From Heterocephalus glaber (lineage: Eukaryota > Chordata > Mammalia > Rodentia > Bathyergidae), in NCBI RefSeq assembly GCF_000247695.1, contig NW_004624782.1, forward strand, positions 13,627,561 to 13,691,560: a stretch of 64,000 nt of DNA. Reading direction: 5' to 3'. Shown here one piece after another: positions 37,301 through 44,650 of the stretch. The notes under the pieces are model-generated. The model made no database searches. It had not been told where the DNA came from and saw nothing but the letters and a program-made list of their open reading frames with translations. Numbering within the stretch: the first letter of the stretch is position 1; each line of letters starts with the position of its first letter. The position numbers were made by a program, and so were the translations under genes.

Positions 37301-40300
37301 CTTCCGGAAGTTCTGGCGTCTGCAGCCCTTTTGGCTCCTCCACCTTCGCTCCATCCCTCCTCACTGATTATTCCTGGCTCTGAGGCCTCAGGCTTCTAGG
37401 CCTGAGGGTCAGATCCATGCTTCCTTCCCAGCGCCCACCTTCCGGCCGTGCACTGCTCCCGGTGCCGGCCTGATGCCTGAGTGTGCTCCCCATCTCCCTC
37501 TGTGAAGCAGCGGGTTATCTCCGCACTGCGCCTCAAATGCCGCCTCTGACTTTGGACCTTTCCGGCTGCTATTTTAAGTGCCCACAAATGTTTGTTGAAT
37601 GGACAAACAACAGAACCCTGAAAATCGGATATACGCATCCCTGCCCGACCTCTTTGAGACAGTAAAGGTGCCACTTCTGTGTCACCTTCCTACACATTTC
37701 TGGGTGCTCCACCCTACAACACACAGTTCTTTTTATATACAAAGCACTCAAATGTTTTTTAATTCAGTGTAGTTGCCAAAATGAGTCCTTTCCAACCTGC
37801 CTTGTACAAGTAATTTTTGTATCTATCCTTGTTAAATATCATTCACTCACTCAATTCAGAAAACTACTTTTTGGCTGGAGGTTTGTAGCTCAGCAGTAGG
37901 GTCCATGCTTAGCATGTGTGCAGCCCTGGGTTCCGTCCTCAGCACCAAAAATAAAAAGCAAGCCATGGTGGCACACACAGAAGATTGAGGCAGGAGGATC
38001 GATGCAGGTTCGAGGCCAGCCTGGGCTACATAGTGAGTTCAGGGCCAGCTGAACTACATATCAAGACCCTGTCTCAAAAAAACCCGAAAAAACAACAAGA
38101 AAACTACCTTTTTGAGACTGCTCTATGTAGGGTACTGTATCAAGCAGTGAGGAGCTGGAGATGAAATCCAAATCCTGCGTGGCTCCATCCTCAGGAAGCT
38201 CATGGTCTCATGGAGACACAGACCTTGCCCCACTCCTGGGACGAGCCGTGGGACCCAAAGGAGCTGCCCTGTCTTTGGGAGCCAGAGGTGCAGGCCCCTG
38301 CAGGCCGGAAGGTTTCGGCACGTGGGGAAAGCTGGGAAGAGCCTGGAGCCTGCACCGGCGGGCCTGGAGGGTGGCCGGGCTCAGCCGTTACTGCTCAGGG
38401 GTCTGCAGTCCAGGATTCAGGCTCTCATCCCTGTCCTCTGTGCCAGGTGAGGATTCAGCCCTCTGCCCACAACCACGACCTGCCCGAGCTGGAGGCCTTG
38501 GTCCGGGTGCCACAGCCCCATGCCGGGCAGCCCTTCACACATAGCTGGAGTGTGCACATGGTGAGTGCGGGCCGCCCGGCCTGCGTGTGGAAACTCGGGT
38601 GGTTGGATCCACATCCCGGCCATGCCTGGATCAGCAGGGTGGTGAGGGGGAAGCTGGGTGCCAGCCTTCTGGGGTGCATAGAGGCTCTGGCCGACTGTGA
38701 CCCGTCTTCCTGCCCAGGAGCCTCGCGTCGCCTGCCATTGTGAGGACCCGGGGTGGTCTCCCAACGCTACCACCACCGAGGTACGGAGTGCCCTTTGGGG
38801 AGCGCGGGTGGGGAGGCAGGGCCCTGACTGTGCCTGGCCCTGCAGCCCTGTCTCCTGGGAGCCACCATCCACTGCCCACTCATCTTCAGGAGGGAGCTGC
38901 TCATCCAAGTGACTGCGAACGTGGAGCTGACAGGCGACATTGAGGTAGTGCCTGCTCACAGCTGGCACGAGATGGTCTGAGTGAGGGTAGGCTGTCCCTG
39001 ACCCCAGGTTTTCTATTTAAATGGAAAATCCCCAGGTTTATACAGTTGCAGATGAGAGAGAACCAGGGTTTGTTTGGAATTTGCAGGGTGGTTTGGGGCC
39101 CATGTGGGCAGTGCTTAGGTTTCTAGGGAAACTTCCCCTGAGGCAGGGAAGAGTGACTGAGATGCACAGCCGCCCTGCTGGGACCCTGCAGCCCTCAGTG
39201 GCTCTGGGTCATGGCTCTCCTTCTCTCTGCCCCTGCCTGGCCGCAGGCCTCCTCCACGCTCAGCCTCTGCAGCTCGCTGTCCATCTCCTTCAACAGCAGC
39301 AGGCATTTCCACCTGTACGGCACCAATGCCTCCCTGGCCCAGGTATGTGGCACCTCAAGCCACGGCGGGCAGCTGAGGGCCCGGAACCCAGGGCAGAGGT
39401 GCAGGAGGGAGACCTGCATGGCCCAAAGGTCTCGGCCCAGGTCAGAGTTGCCCCAGGCCAGAGCTGTGTGCTGCGGGGAAGCTTGCCTATCTGAGGCCAG
39501 CAGTCTCTCGTGTCCCTCAAAGAAGAATCTGGTGGCAGTTTAACAAAAGGCCACCAGCCAGCGGCAAGCAGAGAGGGTCCTCAGAGCAGAGCAGCAAGCG
39601 CAGAGGCCCCGCGCTGAGGGCAGGAGGTAGCAGGGCGGGGAGGACAGCTTGGCAGGCAGCTGAATCTCAGAAGCCAGATTTGGGGAGGCTGTGAGTGCCC
39701 CGCTAGGATGCTGGCTCCGTTGGGCCCTTGGGGAGCTGTGTGAGTCTTGGCTGACAGTGGCTGTGCCAGCGCCTGACTGGGGCCCGCACTGAGGGTGTGT
39801 CGCAGCAGAGCCAGTGCCAAGATGAGGCCCCTGGGGACGGAGATGAGGCTGGGAATGGGGACCCCTAGGGCCGGAGGTCCTCCCCGCACTGCCTGGCTCT
39901 CCCCAGGTCCTCACAAAGGTTGACGTGGTGTATGAGAAGGAGATGCTGTACCTCTACGTGCTGAGCGGCTCGGGGGGTCTGCTGCTGCTGCTGATCATCT
40001 TCCTAGTGCTGTACAAGGTGGGCACGTCTGGGAGGAGCAGGCATTGGTGAGGCAGCTGGGCTGGGGTGGGGCACCGCACCGAGGGAGCCAGCAGGAGCAC
40101 CTCCCGAGCAGTAGATCTGGAAGGGGCTCAACTTGCCCTCCTTCCGCCGATAAGGCTGCTGCAACCCACGGTTGGTGAAGTTTCTCCACCATCCCTCAGC
40201 CTAGTGCTGGCAGAAGTGGAACTAGGTACCTGGGAGGCAGAGAGGGGAAGGACCATATACCTGGCTTCCAGTCCCAGCATCTTACCAGGCCCCAGAATAC

Positions 40301-41981
40301 AGCGACACAAGCATAGATACGGTCCCTGCCTGTGTGGACCCCACAGTCTAAGTGGGAGATGCAGGAACAAGCTGCACCTGGGGCCTGTCTGCTCCAGTGC
40401 CTGTAGCATCGGGGTCTCACTCCGGCTCTGGCCTGCGAAGCCTCCTGAGAGAGGCTTTGTCTGTGATGGGAAGGGCTCGGAGAGGTTGGACAGGGGAAGG
40501 AGTGGAGGGCAGATGCTCCGTGTAAAGAACCTTAGTATGACAGAGGAGAACACAGAAAATCAAAGTTTCGAATCGGGCCTGGTGGTGCACACCTGTAGTC
40601 CCAGGACTTGGGAGGCTGAGGCAGGTGGATCACCTTGAGTTGGAGGCCAGCCTGGGCTACAGAGCAAGACCCTATGTAAAAAAAAAAAAAAAAAAAGGGC
40701 CAGGGATTTAGCTCAGCAGCACCTCGCCTGCCTCAAAAGCACAAGGTCCTGAGTTTGATCCCTAGTACTGGAAAAAAGAAGAAAATCAAAGTTTCTCCCT
40801 GGCACCCCAGAGGGTTATCGTTAGCACTCACTTTGTCACTCTTTCTGCAAGGTGTTCTTTTTTCCTTTTTAATGGTATGAGGGAATGAACCCACGTCCTT
40901 TACACTGAGCTGCCTCCCCAGCTTCCCATCACTTTTGAAAAATTTTTCTTTTGAGACAAAATCTCACTAAATTTCAAGGCCAGTCTGGGCTACATAGGGA
41001 GCCCTGTCTCAAAAAAAACCGGGGGATCGCTCTAAATTGCCCAGGCTGTGTGTGAAATTGCGATCCTCCTCCCTCAGCCTCCCCAAGTGCTGAGATTACT
41101 GGTGTGCACCAACATGCCTGGCTATGTTCCTCCAGGTTCTAATTTGGTCAGCTACATATGTATGTATATATGAGTGTGAAGGAAAATCATGTTACATTTC
41201 TACATGTAAAGAACATAGATGAGTAGACCAGCATAGACTGCTTGGGAGCTTCACTTTCACTTGATGTCTTTCCATGTGGCCACTCCCAGCTCTCCTTCCT
41301 GATTTTGAATGTGACTGGTTTTCTGCTGTCTGAATACCCTGTCTGTTATTCAATGAGTTCCCCACTGTGCTGGCTGCACACCTGTAATCCTAGCACTGGG
41401 GAGGCTGAGGCAGGAGGATCTCCTTGAGTTCAAGGCCAGCCTGAATGACATAGACACTATATCAATCAATCAATCAATCAATATTTAATTTTGAGACACC
41501 ATCTCCCTAAGTGACTTAAGTTTCCCGGGCTCAGACTGGAAGTCCTCCTGCCTCAGCCTCCCAGAGTGCTAGGATTACAGATGTGTGTCACTATGCCTGG
41601 CTCAGTATATAACATTCTGATGAGCCTAAAGAATGAGCTACTAAATGTGACGCTTTTAAAAAATATTTCCAAGATTTCTTTCATTCCGAGAGCCGAGCGT
41701 GCCAGTGCCCTCGGCCACCTGGGGCAGATGCCTATGGCTGTGGCCCGTGCGACACTGAGTGTCTTCACACGTCGATGGGCTGCTGGTCTCAGGGCTGTGT
41801 GTTTGTCTCACTGCAGGTTGGGTTCTTCAAGCGGAGCCTGAAGGAGAAGATGGAGGCTGACGGCGGAGTCCCCAGGGAAGACGCTGGGGCTCTGGCAGCA
41901 CCCGGGGAGGAGGCCTGGGATCCAGGCTGTCTGGAGCCCCTCCATAGGGAGGCGGCCCAGGACGGAGGCAGCAAAGACTGA
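7772..41981 (+). CDS. ITGAL: Integrin alpha-L (CD11a, LFA-1 alpha), 31 coding exons
   Basis: Leukocyte type I membrane receptor subunit; it pairs with ITGB2 and binds ICAMs in T-cell adhesion, migration and synapse formation. Coding exons: 7772-7832, 8867-8969, 9292-9386, 9456-9523, 13164-13281, 13389-13519, 14148-14293, 18541-18673, 18805-18955, 22835-22908, 22997-23129, 25186-25337, 25638-25775, 26305-26502, 26594-26724, 28414-28574, 28656-28807, 29925-30014, 33801-33857, 33931-34004, 34382-34523, 35577-35687, 35990-36069, 36139-36225, 37060-37135, 38447-38560, 38718-38780, 38846-38944, 39247-39342, 39907-40017, 41817-41981. They sum to 3510 nt (1169 residues plus stop); the human protein is about 1170. 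All borders are gt/ag and every phase is consistent. The start has G at -3 and +4 and opens a 25-residue signal peptide with mature N-terminus YNLEVRG. No frameshift or premature stop was seen. The exon model comes from matching the remembered human protein, so single borders could shift by a codon. Confidence 0.97.
8070..8315 (+). mobile_element. B1-type SINE split by a tRNA-Ala-like SINE
   Basis: Left part ends AATCCAAGTACTCTG near 8109 and the right part resumes AGTCCAAGGACTCTGGG at 8211. The split preserves B1 order on both sides. ITGAL intron 1. Confidence 0.75.
8119..8210 (-). mobile_element. tRNA-Ala-like SINE nested in B1
   Basis: Tail of about 19 T. Flanked by near-identical TCCAAGTACTCT and TCCAAGGACTCT target copies. 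Confidence 0.85.
8460..9320. promoter_or_regulatory. CpG-rich block inside ITGAL (intron 1 to exon 3)
   Basis: CpG dinucleotides are dense through this segment, unlike the flanking introns. It covers the end of intron 1, exon 2, intron 2 and the start of exon 3. It could be an intragenic CpG island, an alternative promoter or an enhancer. No start site can be assigned from sequence. Confidence 0.6.
9541..9615 (-). mobile_element. tRNA-Ala-like SINE next to ITGAL exon 4 donor
   Basis: Starts 17 nt after the exon 4 boundary (9523). Target duplication TTGTGTAT at 9533-9540 and 9616-9623. The A-tail is missing. Confidence 0.85.
9763..9840 (+). mobile_element. tRNA-Ala-like SINE
   Basis: GTGGCACC variant after the A box; B box GTTCGAACC. 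Flanks show AACC(A/G)ACT(C/A)T(A/G). Confidence 0.8.
9855..9985 (+). mobile_element. B1-type SINE
   Basis: GCTGGGTGTGCTGGTGCAG to AACCTTGTCTCAAAAAAC. Confidence 0.75.
9988..10280 (+). mobile_element. B1-ID dimer split by a tRNA-Ala-like SINE
   Basis: B1 half to about 10104; ID half resumes GGTTGGGGATGTAGCTCAGT at 10208. The A-rich linker is duplicated on each side of the inserted SINE. Confidence 0.7.
10105..10187 (+). mobile_element. tRNA-Ala-like SINE nested in a dimer linker
   Basis: Target copies are AAAATAAAAAATAA on both sides. Confidence 0.8.
10320..10446 (-). mobile_element. B1-type SINE
   Basis: Antisense, with GGAGACAGGATCTTGCTGG and CTGGGATTACAGGTGC. Confidence 0.7.
10485..10576 (-). 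mobile_element. tRNA-Ala-like SINE
   Basis: Target duplication CTAACCTCATT at 10471-10481 and 10577-10587. Confidence 0.85.
10645..10853 (-). mobile_element. ID-like fragment followed by degenerate B1
   Basis: GGGGATTGAATCCAGGGCC (ID, antisense) then a worn B1 from about 10722. Confidence 0.5.
10862..10899 (-). mobile_element. 5'-truncated tRNA-Ala-like SINE
   Basis: Only tail and B-box half remain (GGTACCAGGGATCGAACTC). Target duplication CTTCTTTTAAT. Confidence 0.75.
10947..11031 (-). mobile_element. tRNA-Ala-like SINE
   Basis: Target duplication TAGAAAAATATTGCTT at 10930-10945 and 11032-11047, 16 nt and exact. Confidence 0.9.
11142..11270 (+). mobile_element. B1-type SINE
   Basis: GTGTGGTGCTACATGCCTG to AGACCCTGTCTC. 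Confidence 0.7.
11280..12620. other. ITGAL intron 4 stretch without recognised feature
   Basis: Mostly unique DNA with no SINE I could define. No exon-like conserved frame is visible. Confidence 0.4.
12620..13075 (+). mobile_element. Cluster of B1, B1-ID dimer and tRNA-Ala-like SINE
   Basis: B1 at about 12620-12720, then a B1-ID dimer starting at 12731. The dimer is interrupted at 12861-12955 by a tRNA-Ala-like SINE with a (TAAA)n tail and resumes GGGCTGAAGATAATAGCTC. An ID-like copy follows (about 13025-13080). Confidence 0.65.
14498..14632 (-). mobile_element. B1-type SINE
   Basis: Antisense; GAGACAGGGTCTCACTATGT to TGTGCACCCAGC. ITGAL intron 7. Confidence 0.75.
14648..14735 (-). mobile_element. 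tRNA-Ala-like SINE
   Basis: Target duplication CTCAGTGGTAAATTCTT. Confidence 0.85.
14793..14873 (-). mobile_element. tRNA-Ala-like SINE
   Basis: Target duplication GACAGGATGTATTT at 14779-14792 and 14874-14887. Confidence 0.88.
15063..15161 (+). mobile_element. tRNA-Ala-like SINE
   Basis: Tail (AATAAAA)n; target duplication AAATCTACTCA. Confidence 0.85.
15420..15544 (-). mobile_element. tRNA-Ala-like SINE beside a GT/TA microsatellite
   Basis: Alternating GT then AT repeat (15420-15450) runs into a GTTT tail and the SINE body. Confidence 0.8.
15545..16630. other. ITGAL intron 7 stretch
   Basis: Mostly unique. 16365-16630 resembles an ancient dispersed repeat (TCTGCCTTCTTAGAGCTGA, GAGCAGAGCTCTTGAAG). 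No gene was seen. Confidence 0.35.
16633..16930 (-). mobile_element. MaLR/MST-like LTR, antisense, split by a B1
   Basis: TATCTATCACTAAAAAATAC, CCTGAGACAACCAATTTATA and GGTTTATTTTGGCTCAGAG read as a reversed MaLR end. A B1 (16690-16796) interrupts it. Confidence 0.5.
16690..16796 (+). mobile_element. B1-type SINE inside MaLR
   Basis: GCCAGGTATGCCAGTACTTG to CTCTCTCAAAAAAC. Confidence 0.7.
17085..17245 (+). mobile_element. B1-ID dimer SINE
   Basis: B1 half ends GAGCCTGTCTCAC; ID half reads GGCCTGGGGTGTGACTCAAT. Confidence 0.65.
18086..18222 (-). mobile_element. B1-type SINE
   Basis: Antisense, preceded by a CT-rich microsatellite (18056-18085). Confidence 0.7.
18236..18326 (-). mobile_element. 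tRNA-Ala-like SINE
   Basis: Target duplication CTCAGCTAAGAATTTTA at 18219-18235 and 18327-18343. It ends about 200 nt before exon 8. Confidence 0.85.
19585..19996 (-). mobile_element. MaLR LTR (MLT1-like), antisense
   Basis: It reads as the complement of MLT1: GGGCTGCTCTAAAAATACCA, AAGTTTACTGTCTCACC, CATGTTGTCTTCCCTATGTC, and GGGGATTAGGACATC. It lies in ITGAL intron 9. Confidence 0.6.
20011..20112 (+). mobile_element. tRNA-Ala-like SINE with CAA-repeat tail
   Basis: (CAA)n tail at 20086-20112; target duplication AAGAACAGCCTAG. Confidence 0.85.
20127..20240 (+). mobile_element. B1-type SINE
   Basis: GGCCAGGGGTGGTGGTGCAC to AGACCCTGTCTC. Confidence 0.75.
20645..20823 (-). mobile_element. ID-B1 dimer, antisense
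   Basis: ID half (GGGAATTGAACCTAGGACC) precedes the B1 half, which is the reversed order of the plus-strand dimers. Confidence 0.65.
20990..21400 (-). mobile_element. Possible LTR, antisense, ITGAL intron 9
   Basis: The minus strand reads a TATA/polyA-like CTATAAATAAAC (near 21112-21123), then a pyrimidine-rich tail with TCTCTTTGCC and TTCTTAATCTCTCACC, similar to retroviral U5. There are no coding remnants. Family is unassigned. Confidence 0.3.
22244..22328 (+). mobile_element. tRNA-Ala-like SINE
   Basis: Target duplication AGAGCTACAG. Confidence 0.85.
22334..22622 (+). mobile_element. B1-ID dimer split by a tRNA-Ala-like SINE
   Basis: B1 half 22334-22465; inserted SINE 22468-22550; ID half resumes GGACTAAGGATGTAGCTGAG at 22560. 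AAATTAAAAAG / AAATTTAAAAAGG flank the insert. Confidence 0.7.
23267..23349 (-). mobile_element. tRNA-Ala-like SINE
   Basis: Target duplication GCTACCACAGTCT at 23254-23266 and 23351-23363. Confidence 0.88.
24017..24069 (+). mobile_element. tRNA-Ala-like SINE with internal deletion
   Basis: GGCCTTGGATTTAG is joined directly to GGCCCAAGTTCGATCC; the A-box half and anticodon arm are missing. Confidence 0.7.
24487..24520. repeat. (GT)n microsatellite
   Basis: Seventeen uninterrupted GT units in ITGAL intron 11. Confidence 0.95.
24521..24860 (-). mobile_element. ID-B1 dimer and second B1, antisense
   Basis: ID-like fragment at 24525-24575, B1 at about 24590-24700, then a (TTTC)n-led B1 at about 24720-24855. 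Confidence 0.65.
25880..25985 (+). mobile_element. B1-type SINE, truncated
   Basis: CACACCTGTACTCCCAGC to GAGACCCTGTCTCAAAATAC. ITGAL intron 13. Confidence 0.65.
27005..27322. mobile_element. ID-like, B1 and tRNA-Ala-like SINE cluster
   Basis: ID-like antisense at 27008-27080; B1 sense at 27112-27235; tRNA-Ala-like SINE sense at 27239-27322, inserted at the B1 A-rich end. Confidence 0.7.
27470..27605. mobile_element. Truncated B1 and truncated tRNA-Ala-like SINE
   Basis: B1 sense 27470-27545, then an antisense SINE (27546-27605) lacking its A-box end and followed by an A/T-rich junction. Confidence 0.6.
27808..27889 (+). mobile_element. tRNA-Ala-like SINE
   Basis: Target duplication AGAGCCTTCTGTG at 27794-27806 and 27890-27902. 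Confidence 0.88.
28130..28206 (-). mobile_element. ID-like SINE, antisense
   Basis: GGTATGGAACACAGGGCCTC to CCCTGAGCTACATTTCC, about 200 nt before exon 16. Confidence 0.6.
29060..29148 (-). mobile_element. tRNA-Ala-like SINE
   Basis: Body GGTACTGGGGATCGAAC to AAAATCCCCGGCCC. ITGAL intron 17. Confidence 0.8.
29150..31190. other. ITGAL introns 17-18 unique stretch
   Basis: Besides exon 18 (29925-30014) this is unique sequence. I see no repeat or other gene. Confidence 0.4.
31195..31516. mobile_element. B1-ID dimer and tRNA-Ala-like SINE
   Basis: A sense dimer (31195-31375) ends in about 27 A. An antisense tRNA-Ala-like SINE (31422-31516) has a long T tail. ITGAL intron 18. Confidence 0.7.
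31517..33160. other. ITGAL intron 18 unique stretch
   Basis: Unique sequence apart from a short ID-like segment at about 32965-33015. No coding exon is supported here. Confidence 0.4.
33162..33252 (-). mobile_element. B1-type SINE, truncated
   Basis: Antisense with GAAACAGAGTCTTGCTATGT and GGGACTACAGG. Confidence 0.6.
34717..34914 (+). mobile_element. B1 followed by tRNA-Ala-like SINE
   Basis: B1 34717-34835 (GCAGGGCGTGGTGGCCCGC) then a SINE at 34839-34914 with a short deletion in the anticodon arm. ITGAL intron 21. Confidence 0.75.
34964..35046 (+). mobile_element. tRNA-Ala-like SINE inserted in L1
   Basis: Target duplication AAATTATACCAGCTGA at 34948-34963 and 35047-35062. Confidence 0.88.
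35062..35310 (-). mobile_element. LINE-1 3' end fragment, antisense
   Basis: Shares phrases with the 6.1 kb L1 copy: GTTGTGCAACTATCA, TCTAATCTACTTTCTGT, and CTTGGCATAATGTTT. It lies in ITGAL intron 21. Confidence 0.6.
35320..35440 (-). mobile_element. B1-type SINE, degenerate
   Basis: GGAGACACCATCTCATTC and GTGATCCTCCTGCC. Confidence 0.5.
37870..38095 (+). mobile_element. ID-like SINE then B1
   Basis: ID-like 37875-37950 (GTTTGTAGCTCAGCAGTAG), B1 37960-38090 with the internal duplication. ITGAL intron 25. Confidence 0.65.
40575..40780 (+). mobile_element. B1 followed by tRNA-Ala-like SINE
   Basis: B1 40575-40697 ends in a long A run; SINE 40698-40780 follows directly. ITGAL intron 30. Confidence 0.75.
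40865..41125 (-). mobile_element. ID-like and B1 composite, antisense
   Basis: ID-like 40868-40922, then a rearranged B1 with part of a sense B1 inside (GCCAGTCTGGGCTACATAGG). Confidence 0.5.
41375..41605. mobile_element. B1 sense, (ATCA)n repeat, B1 antisense
   Basis: Sense B1 41375-41460, tetranucleotide run 41461-41482, antisense B1 41490-41605. An inverted pair that could form a hairpin 210 nt before exon 31. Confidence 0.65.
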
Positions 41982-42900
41982 GGCCGGACTTTGGGGTGTG
42001 AAGCCAGGCGGCCTCCGCGCGCGCACACGTTAGCGCGTGTCCTTGGGCAAGTCACTGCTCCCCTCCCTCAGTTGCGGCAGCAAGGGTACAGAGGTGAGGC
42101 CCCGAGTCGCCGCCAGGTGGCGCTGGCTCCCCCCAGCCTACCTTGTGTCCGCCCCCCAAGAACCTGGGGTCTAAATTTGGAGGCGCAGTGTCAGGACCTG
42201 GTGACACTGCAGCTCCCTCAAGCCTGACGCTCCCCTGACTCCCCGCCTGGGGCCAGGCCTGCGTTCCCCTGTGGGGAGAAGTCCCATTGCATAACGGCTC
42301 TGGCTTCGAAAGCCCGGCTCTTCAGCCTGAGCCCAAACTTCTCAGTGAGTCCTCCAAGGCCCCAGACCGAGCCCCCGCCCTCCTATAGACCCCCAACCCC
42401 AGCGCTCAGCTGCTGCCCCTTGCTGTCCTGTCCGCTGCCTCCAGCACTCTGCCCCTGTCCCTCCCTGGCCGCTTACTCAGCCTTCAGACAGCGTCTCATC
42501 ATCAGGCCAGGGCTGCCCACAGCTCAGCTGGGTTCCAGCGTGCTCTTTACTTGAAGCTTGCACTGGCCTTTGTTTCCCAGGTTGTATTTGTAGGGTGTTT
42601 AATGATTTATTTAATTTCTCCCTCTCACACTGAACTCCCTAAGGACAGGGAATGCAACCCTATGGAAGCATGGGGCCAGGTGTCCAGCAGGTGCTGGGCA
42701 GTTTCCCTGAGTGGATGGCAGAGTCCTTGGGAAGACACGCAGGTGTGGACAGTGCCCTACCCCAGCCTCCTCCCCACCTACTCCGCAGCCCTCAGAGACC
42801 GAGTTTGGGGTGGAAATCAGTCTGCCCACCTTGATCCCCAGGACCAAGCATAGTGCTGCACATATTTATCCAGTAAACACAAAATCCGGTCCCATTTTGT
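41982..42900 (+). other. ITGAL: ITGAL 3' UTR (inferred) with candidate polyA signal
   Basis: No AATAAA follows the stop for over 1 kb. AGTAAA at 42872-42877, a minor hexamer variant, is followed by GT-rich DNA at 42897-42920 that could be a downstream element. The part from about 42595 to 42890 resembles an ancient L2/MIR 3' end (phrases such as CTCCCTAAGGACAGGGAATG and CACATATTTATCCAGTAAAC). The true 3' end is not established. Confidence 0.4.
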
Positions 42901-43977
42901 GATGTTTTTGTGCTGGTGCAACATTCCAGCCTGGCTCACTTAAATGAACATTTCCCTTTCAACCCCAAATAAGTGGGGCCCAAATAGTAGTTAGCTCTGC
43001 TTCTTCCTTTTTTTTCCTTTTATTTTTTATGGTAATCCCTAGATACTGACCTGCACCCAACATTGTGGGTTAATTCAAAAGTGAAGCAGACAAGGTCCTG
43101 AGTTTGATCCCTGGTATCAAAACAAACAAAGTGAAGCCTCAAAAGCACAAGGTCCCAAGTTCAATCCCTGGTCCAAAACAAAAAAGAGAGAGAGAAAGGA
43201 TGATTTGACAGTTCCTTAAGATGGAATACAAAGGGCTGTACACTGAAAAAAAAAGTGTATAACAAAAAGAAAGAAAAGAAGGTGCATGGACCCTCCTTAC
43301 CTTTTCTTCAAAGCTAGGATGGAAAAGGGCATGGCCCTCAGGCCTCTTCTGTGGAAGGAAGGGCAGTGCCTGCCACTGCTGCCCTGTGTGGTCAGTTCAG
43401 TGGGGCCCCCAGGGGTACCGAGAGACCAAGGCCAGTTCCTGGTCCAGCTCTGGGAGGGAGAGCACTGCACCCACAACAGGCAGGAAGTGGGCCCCAGGCA
43501 GTGACTGACAGCCCCTTCCAGAGGGCAAGAAGTGCACAACCTTCAGAGGCTGGCGAGCACGACCAAGTCCTTTGGAGCCTGCAGCCTCTCCGGGCTCATC
43601 AGCCATGGCCAGGCCGGCCCCACAGAGCCATGGGACGGCTCACAAGCCATTGTGAAGGAAGAAGCGCGGCCACCTCCCCACTCTGGGATGTCCCAGAACT
43701 AGTAACAGCACATGGACTGGCCTTTACTTAGGTGTCGTGGAATGTAAGTTAGGTTCTGCTCATTTAGTTATTTTTGAGTGCTTTGTGTCATGGCCCGTTT
43801 TGGGCTCTGAAGATAAAATGATGAGAAAGACAAGTCCCTGATCTCTGGAACCTTTGTCCTTTTGTTCCAGTGGGAAAATAGTAGACAGGTTTATGTGTTT
43901 TCTCACACTGGGGATTGAACCTGGGGCCTCACACTTGTTAGGGCACTTGCTTTATTACTGAGCTATATCCCCAACCC
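42901..43977. other. Spacer between ITGAL and ZNF768, part 1
   Basis: Contains two 5'-truncated tRNA-Ala-like SINE 3' halves (about 43088-43128 and 43135-43183). 43270-43890 is unique. An ID-like antisense SINE lies at 43899-43977. No gene. Confidence 0.45.
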
Positions 43978-44071
43978 TTTTTTTTTTTTTTTTTTTTGGT
44001 ACCAGGGATCGAACTTGGGACCTTGTGCTTGCAAGGCAGGCGCCGGAACCACTGAGCTAAATCCCTGGCCC
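43978..44071 (-). mobile_element. tRNA-Ala-like SINE
   Basis: Inserted at the end of the ID-like copy; flanks share ATCCCCAACCCTT. Confidence 0.85.
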
Positions 44072-44101
44072 AATCCCCAACCCTTCTTAAGTTTTTAAAT
44101 T

Positions 44102-44200
44102 CTTTTTTTATTGTTGCTGTTGTTTTGGTACCGGGGATTGAACTCGGGTCCTTGTGCTTGTGCAGCAGGTGGTGAAACCACTGAGCTAAATCCCTGGCCC
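44102..44200 (-). mobile_element. tRNA-Ala-like SINE
   Basis: Target duplication TAAGTTTTTAAATT at 44088-44101 and 44201-44214. Confidence 0.87.
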
Positions 44201-44213
44201 TAAGTTTTTAAAT

Positions 44214-44320
44214 TTTGAAATAGTCTCACTAAGTTGCCCAGGCTGGCCTCAAACTTGTCATCCACCAGCCTCAGCCCCCAAGTGGCTGGGATTACAAGTG
44301 TGTGCCACCACACCATCCAC
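44214..44320 (-). mobile_element. B1-type SINE
   Basis: TTTTGAAATAGTCTCACTAA to TGTGTGCCACCACACC. Confidence 0.65.
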
Positions 44321-44401
44321 CTTCCTTATCTGTGAAACAGAATGAGTAAACTAAAGAGGGCACCACCAGGTCCTTGGTAGGCACTATCTCAAAATGTGCC
44401 C

Positions 44402-44650
44402 TAGCCAGGCACAGTGGCACGGGCCTGTAATTCCAGCACTCAGGAGGCTGAGGCAGGAGGATGGCCATGAGTTCACGGCCAGCCTGGTCTACATAGTGAG
44501 TTCAAGGCCAGCCTGAACTACACAATGAGACTGTATTTAAAAAAAAGAAAGAAGAGGGGCCAGGGATTTAGCTCAATGGGTTCGCTGCCTGCTGCGCAAG
44601 CGCAAGGACCTGAGTTCGATCCCCGGTACCAAAAAAAAAAAAAAAGAAAA
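44402..44650 (+). mobile_element. B1 followed by tRNA-Ala-like SINE
   Basis: B1 44402-44545 with the duplicated CTACATAGTGAGTTCAAGGC segment; SINE 44557-44650. Confidence 0.8.

Larger units (their letters stand above)
28414..39342 (+). other. ITGAL: ITGAL exons 16-29: thigh and calf leg domains
   Basis: Exons 16-18 keep paired cysteines and NIT, NLT and NFS sequons, and continue into VCVQDLISP. Exon 19 is a short in-phase exon with tandem CAGCAG acceptor. Exon 20 carries [11 protein letters not shown], the usual thigh/calf junction cysteines. Exons 21-29 encode the calf strands, ending in [12 protein letters not shown]. Exons 19, 22 and 26-29 are phase 0/0, so skipping any would keep frame. 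The exon 28 donor is gtagtg, weaker than its neighbours. Confidence 0.9.
39907..41981 (+). other. ITGAL: ITGAL exons 30-31: transmembrane helix and cytoplasmic tail
   Basis: Exon 30 encodes the juxtamembrane [13 protein letters not shown] and a Leu/Ile-rich membrane span (about residues 1092-1115). Exon 31 begins VGFFKR; the GFFKR clasp (41820-41834) is the conserved alpha-subunit motif that holds the beta-2 tail in the inactive state. The tail is acidic and ends GGSKD before the TGA at 41979-41981. Confidence 0.93.
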
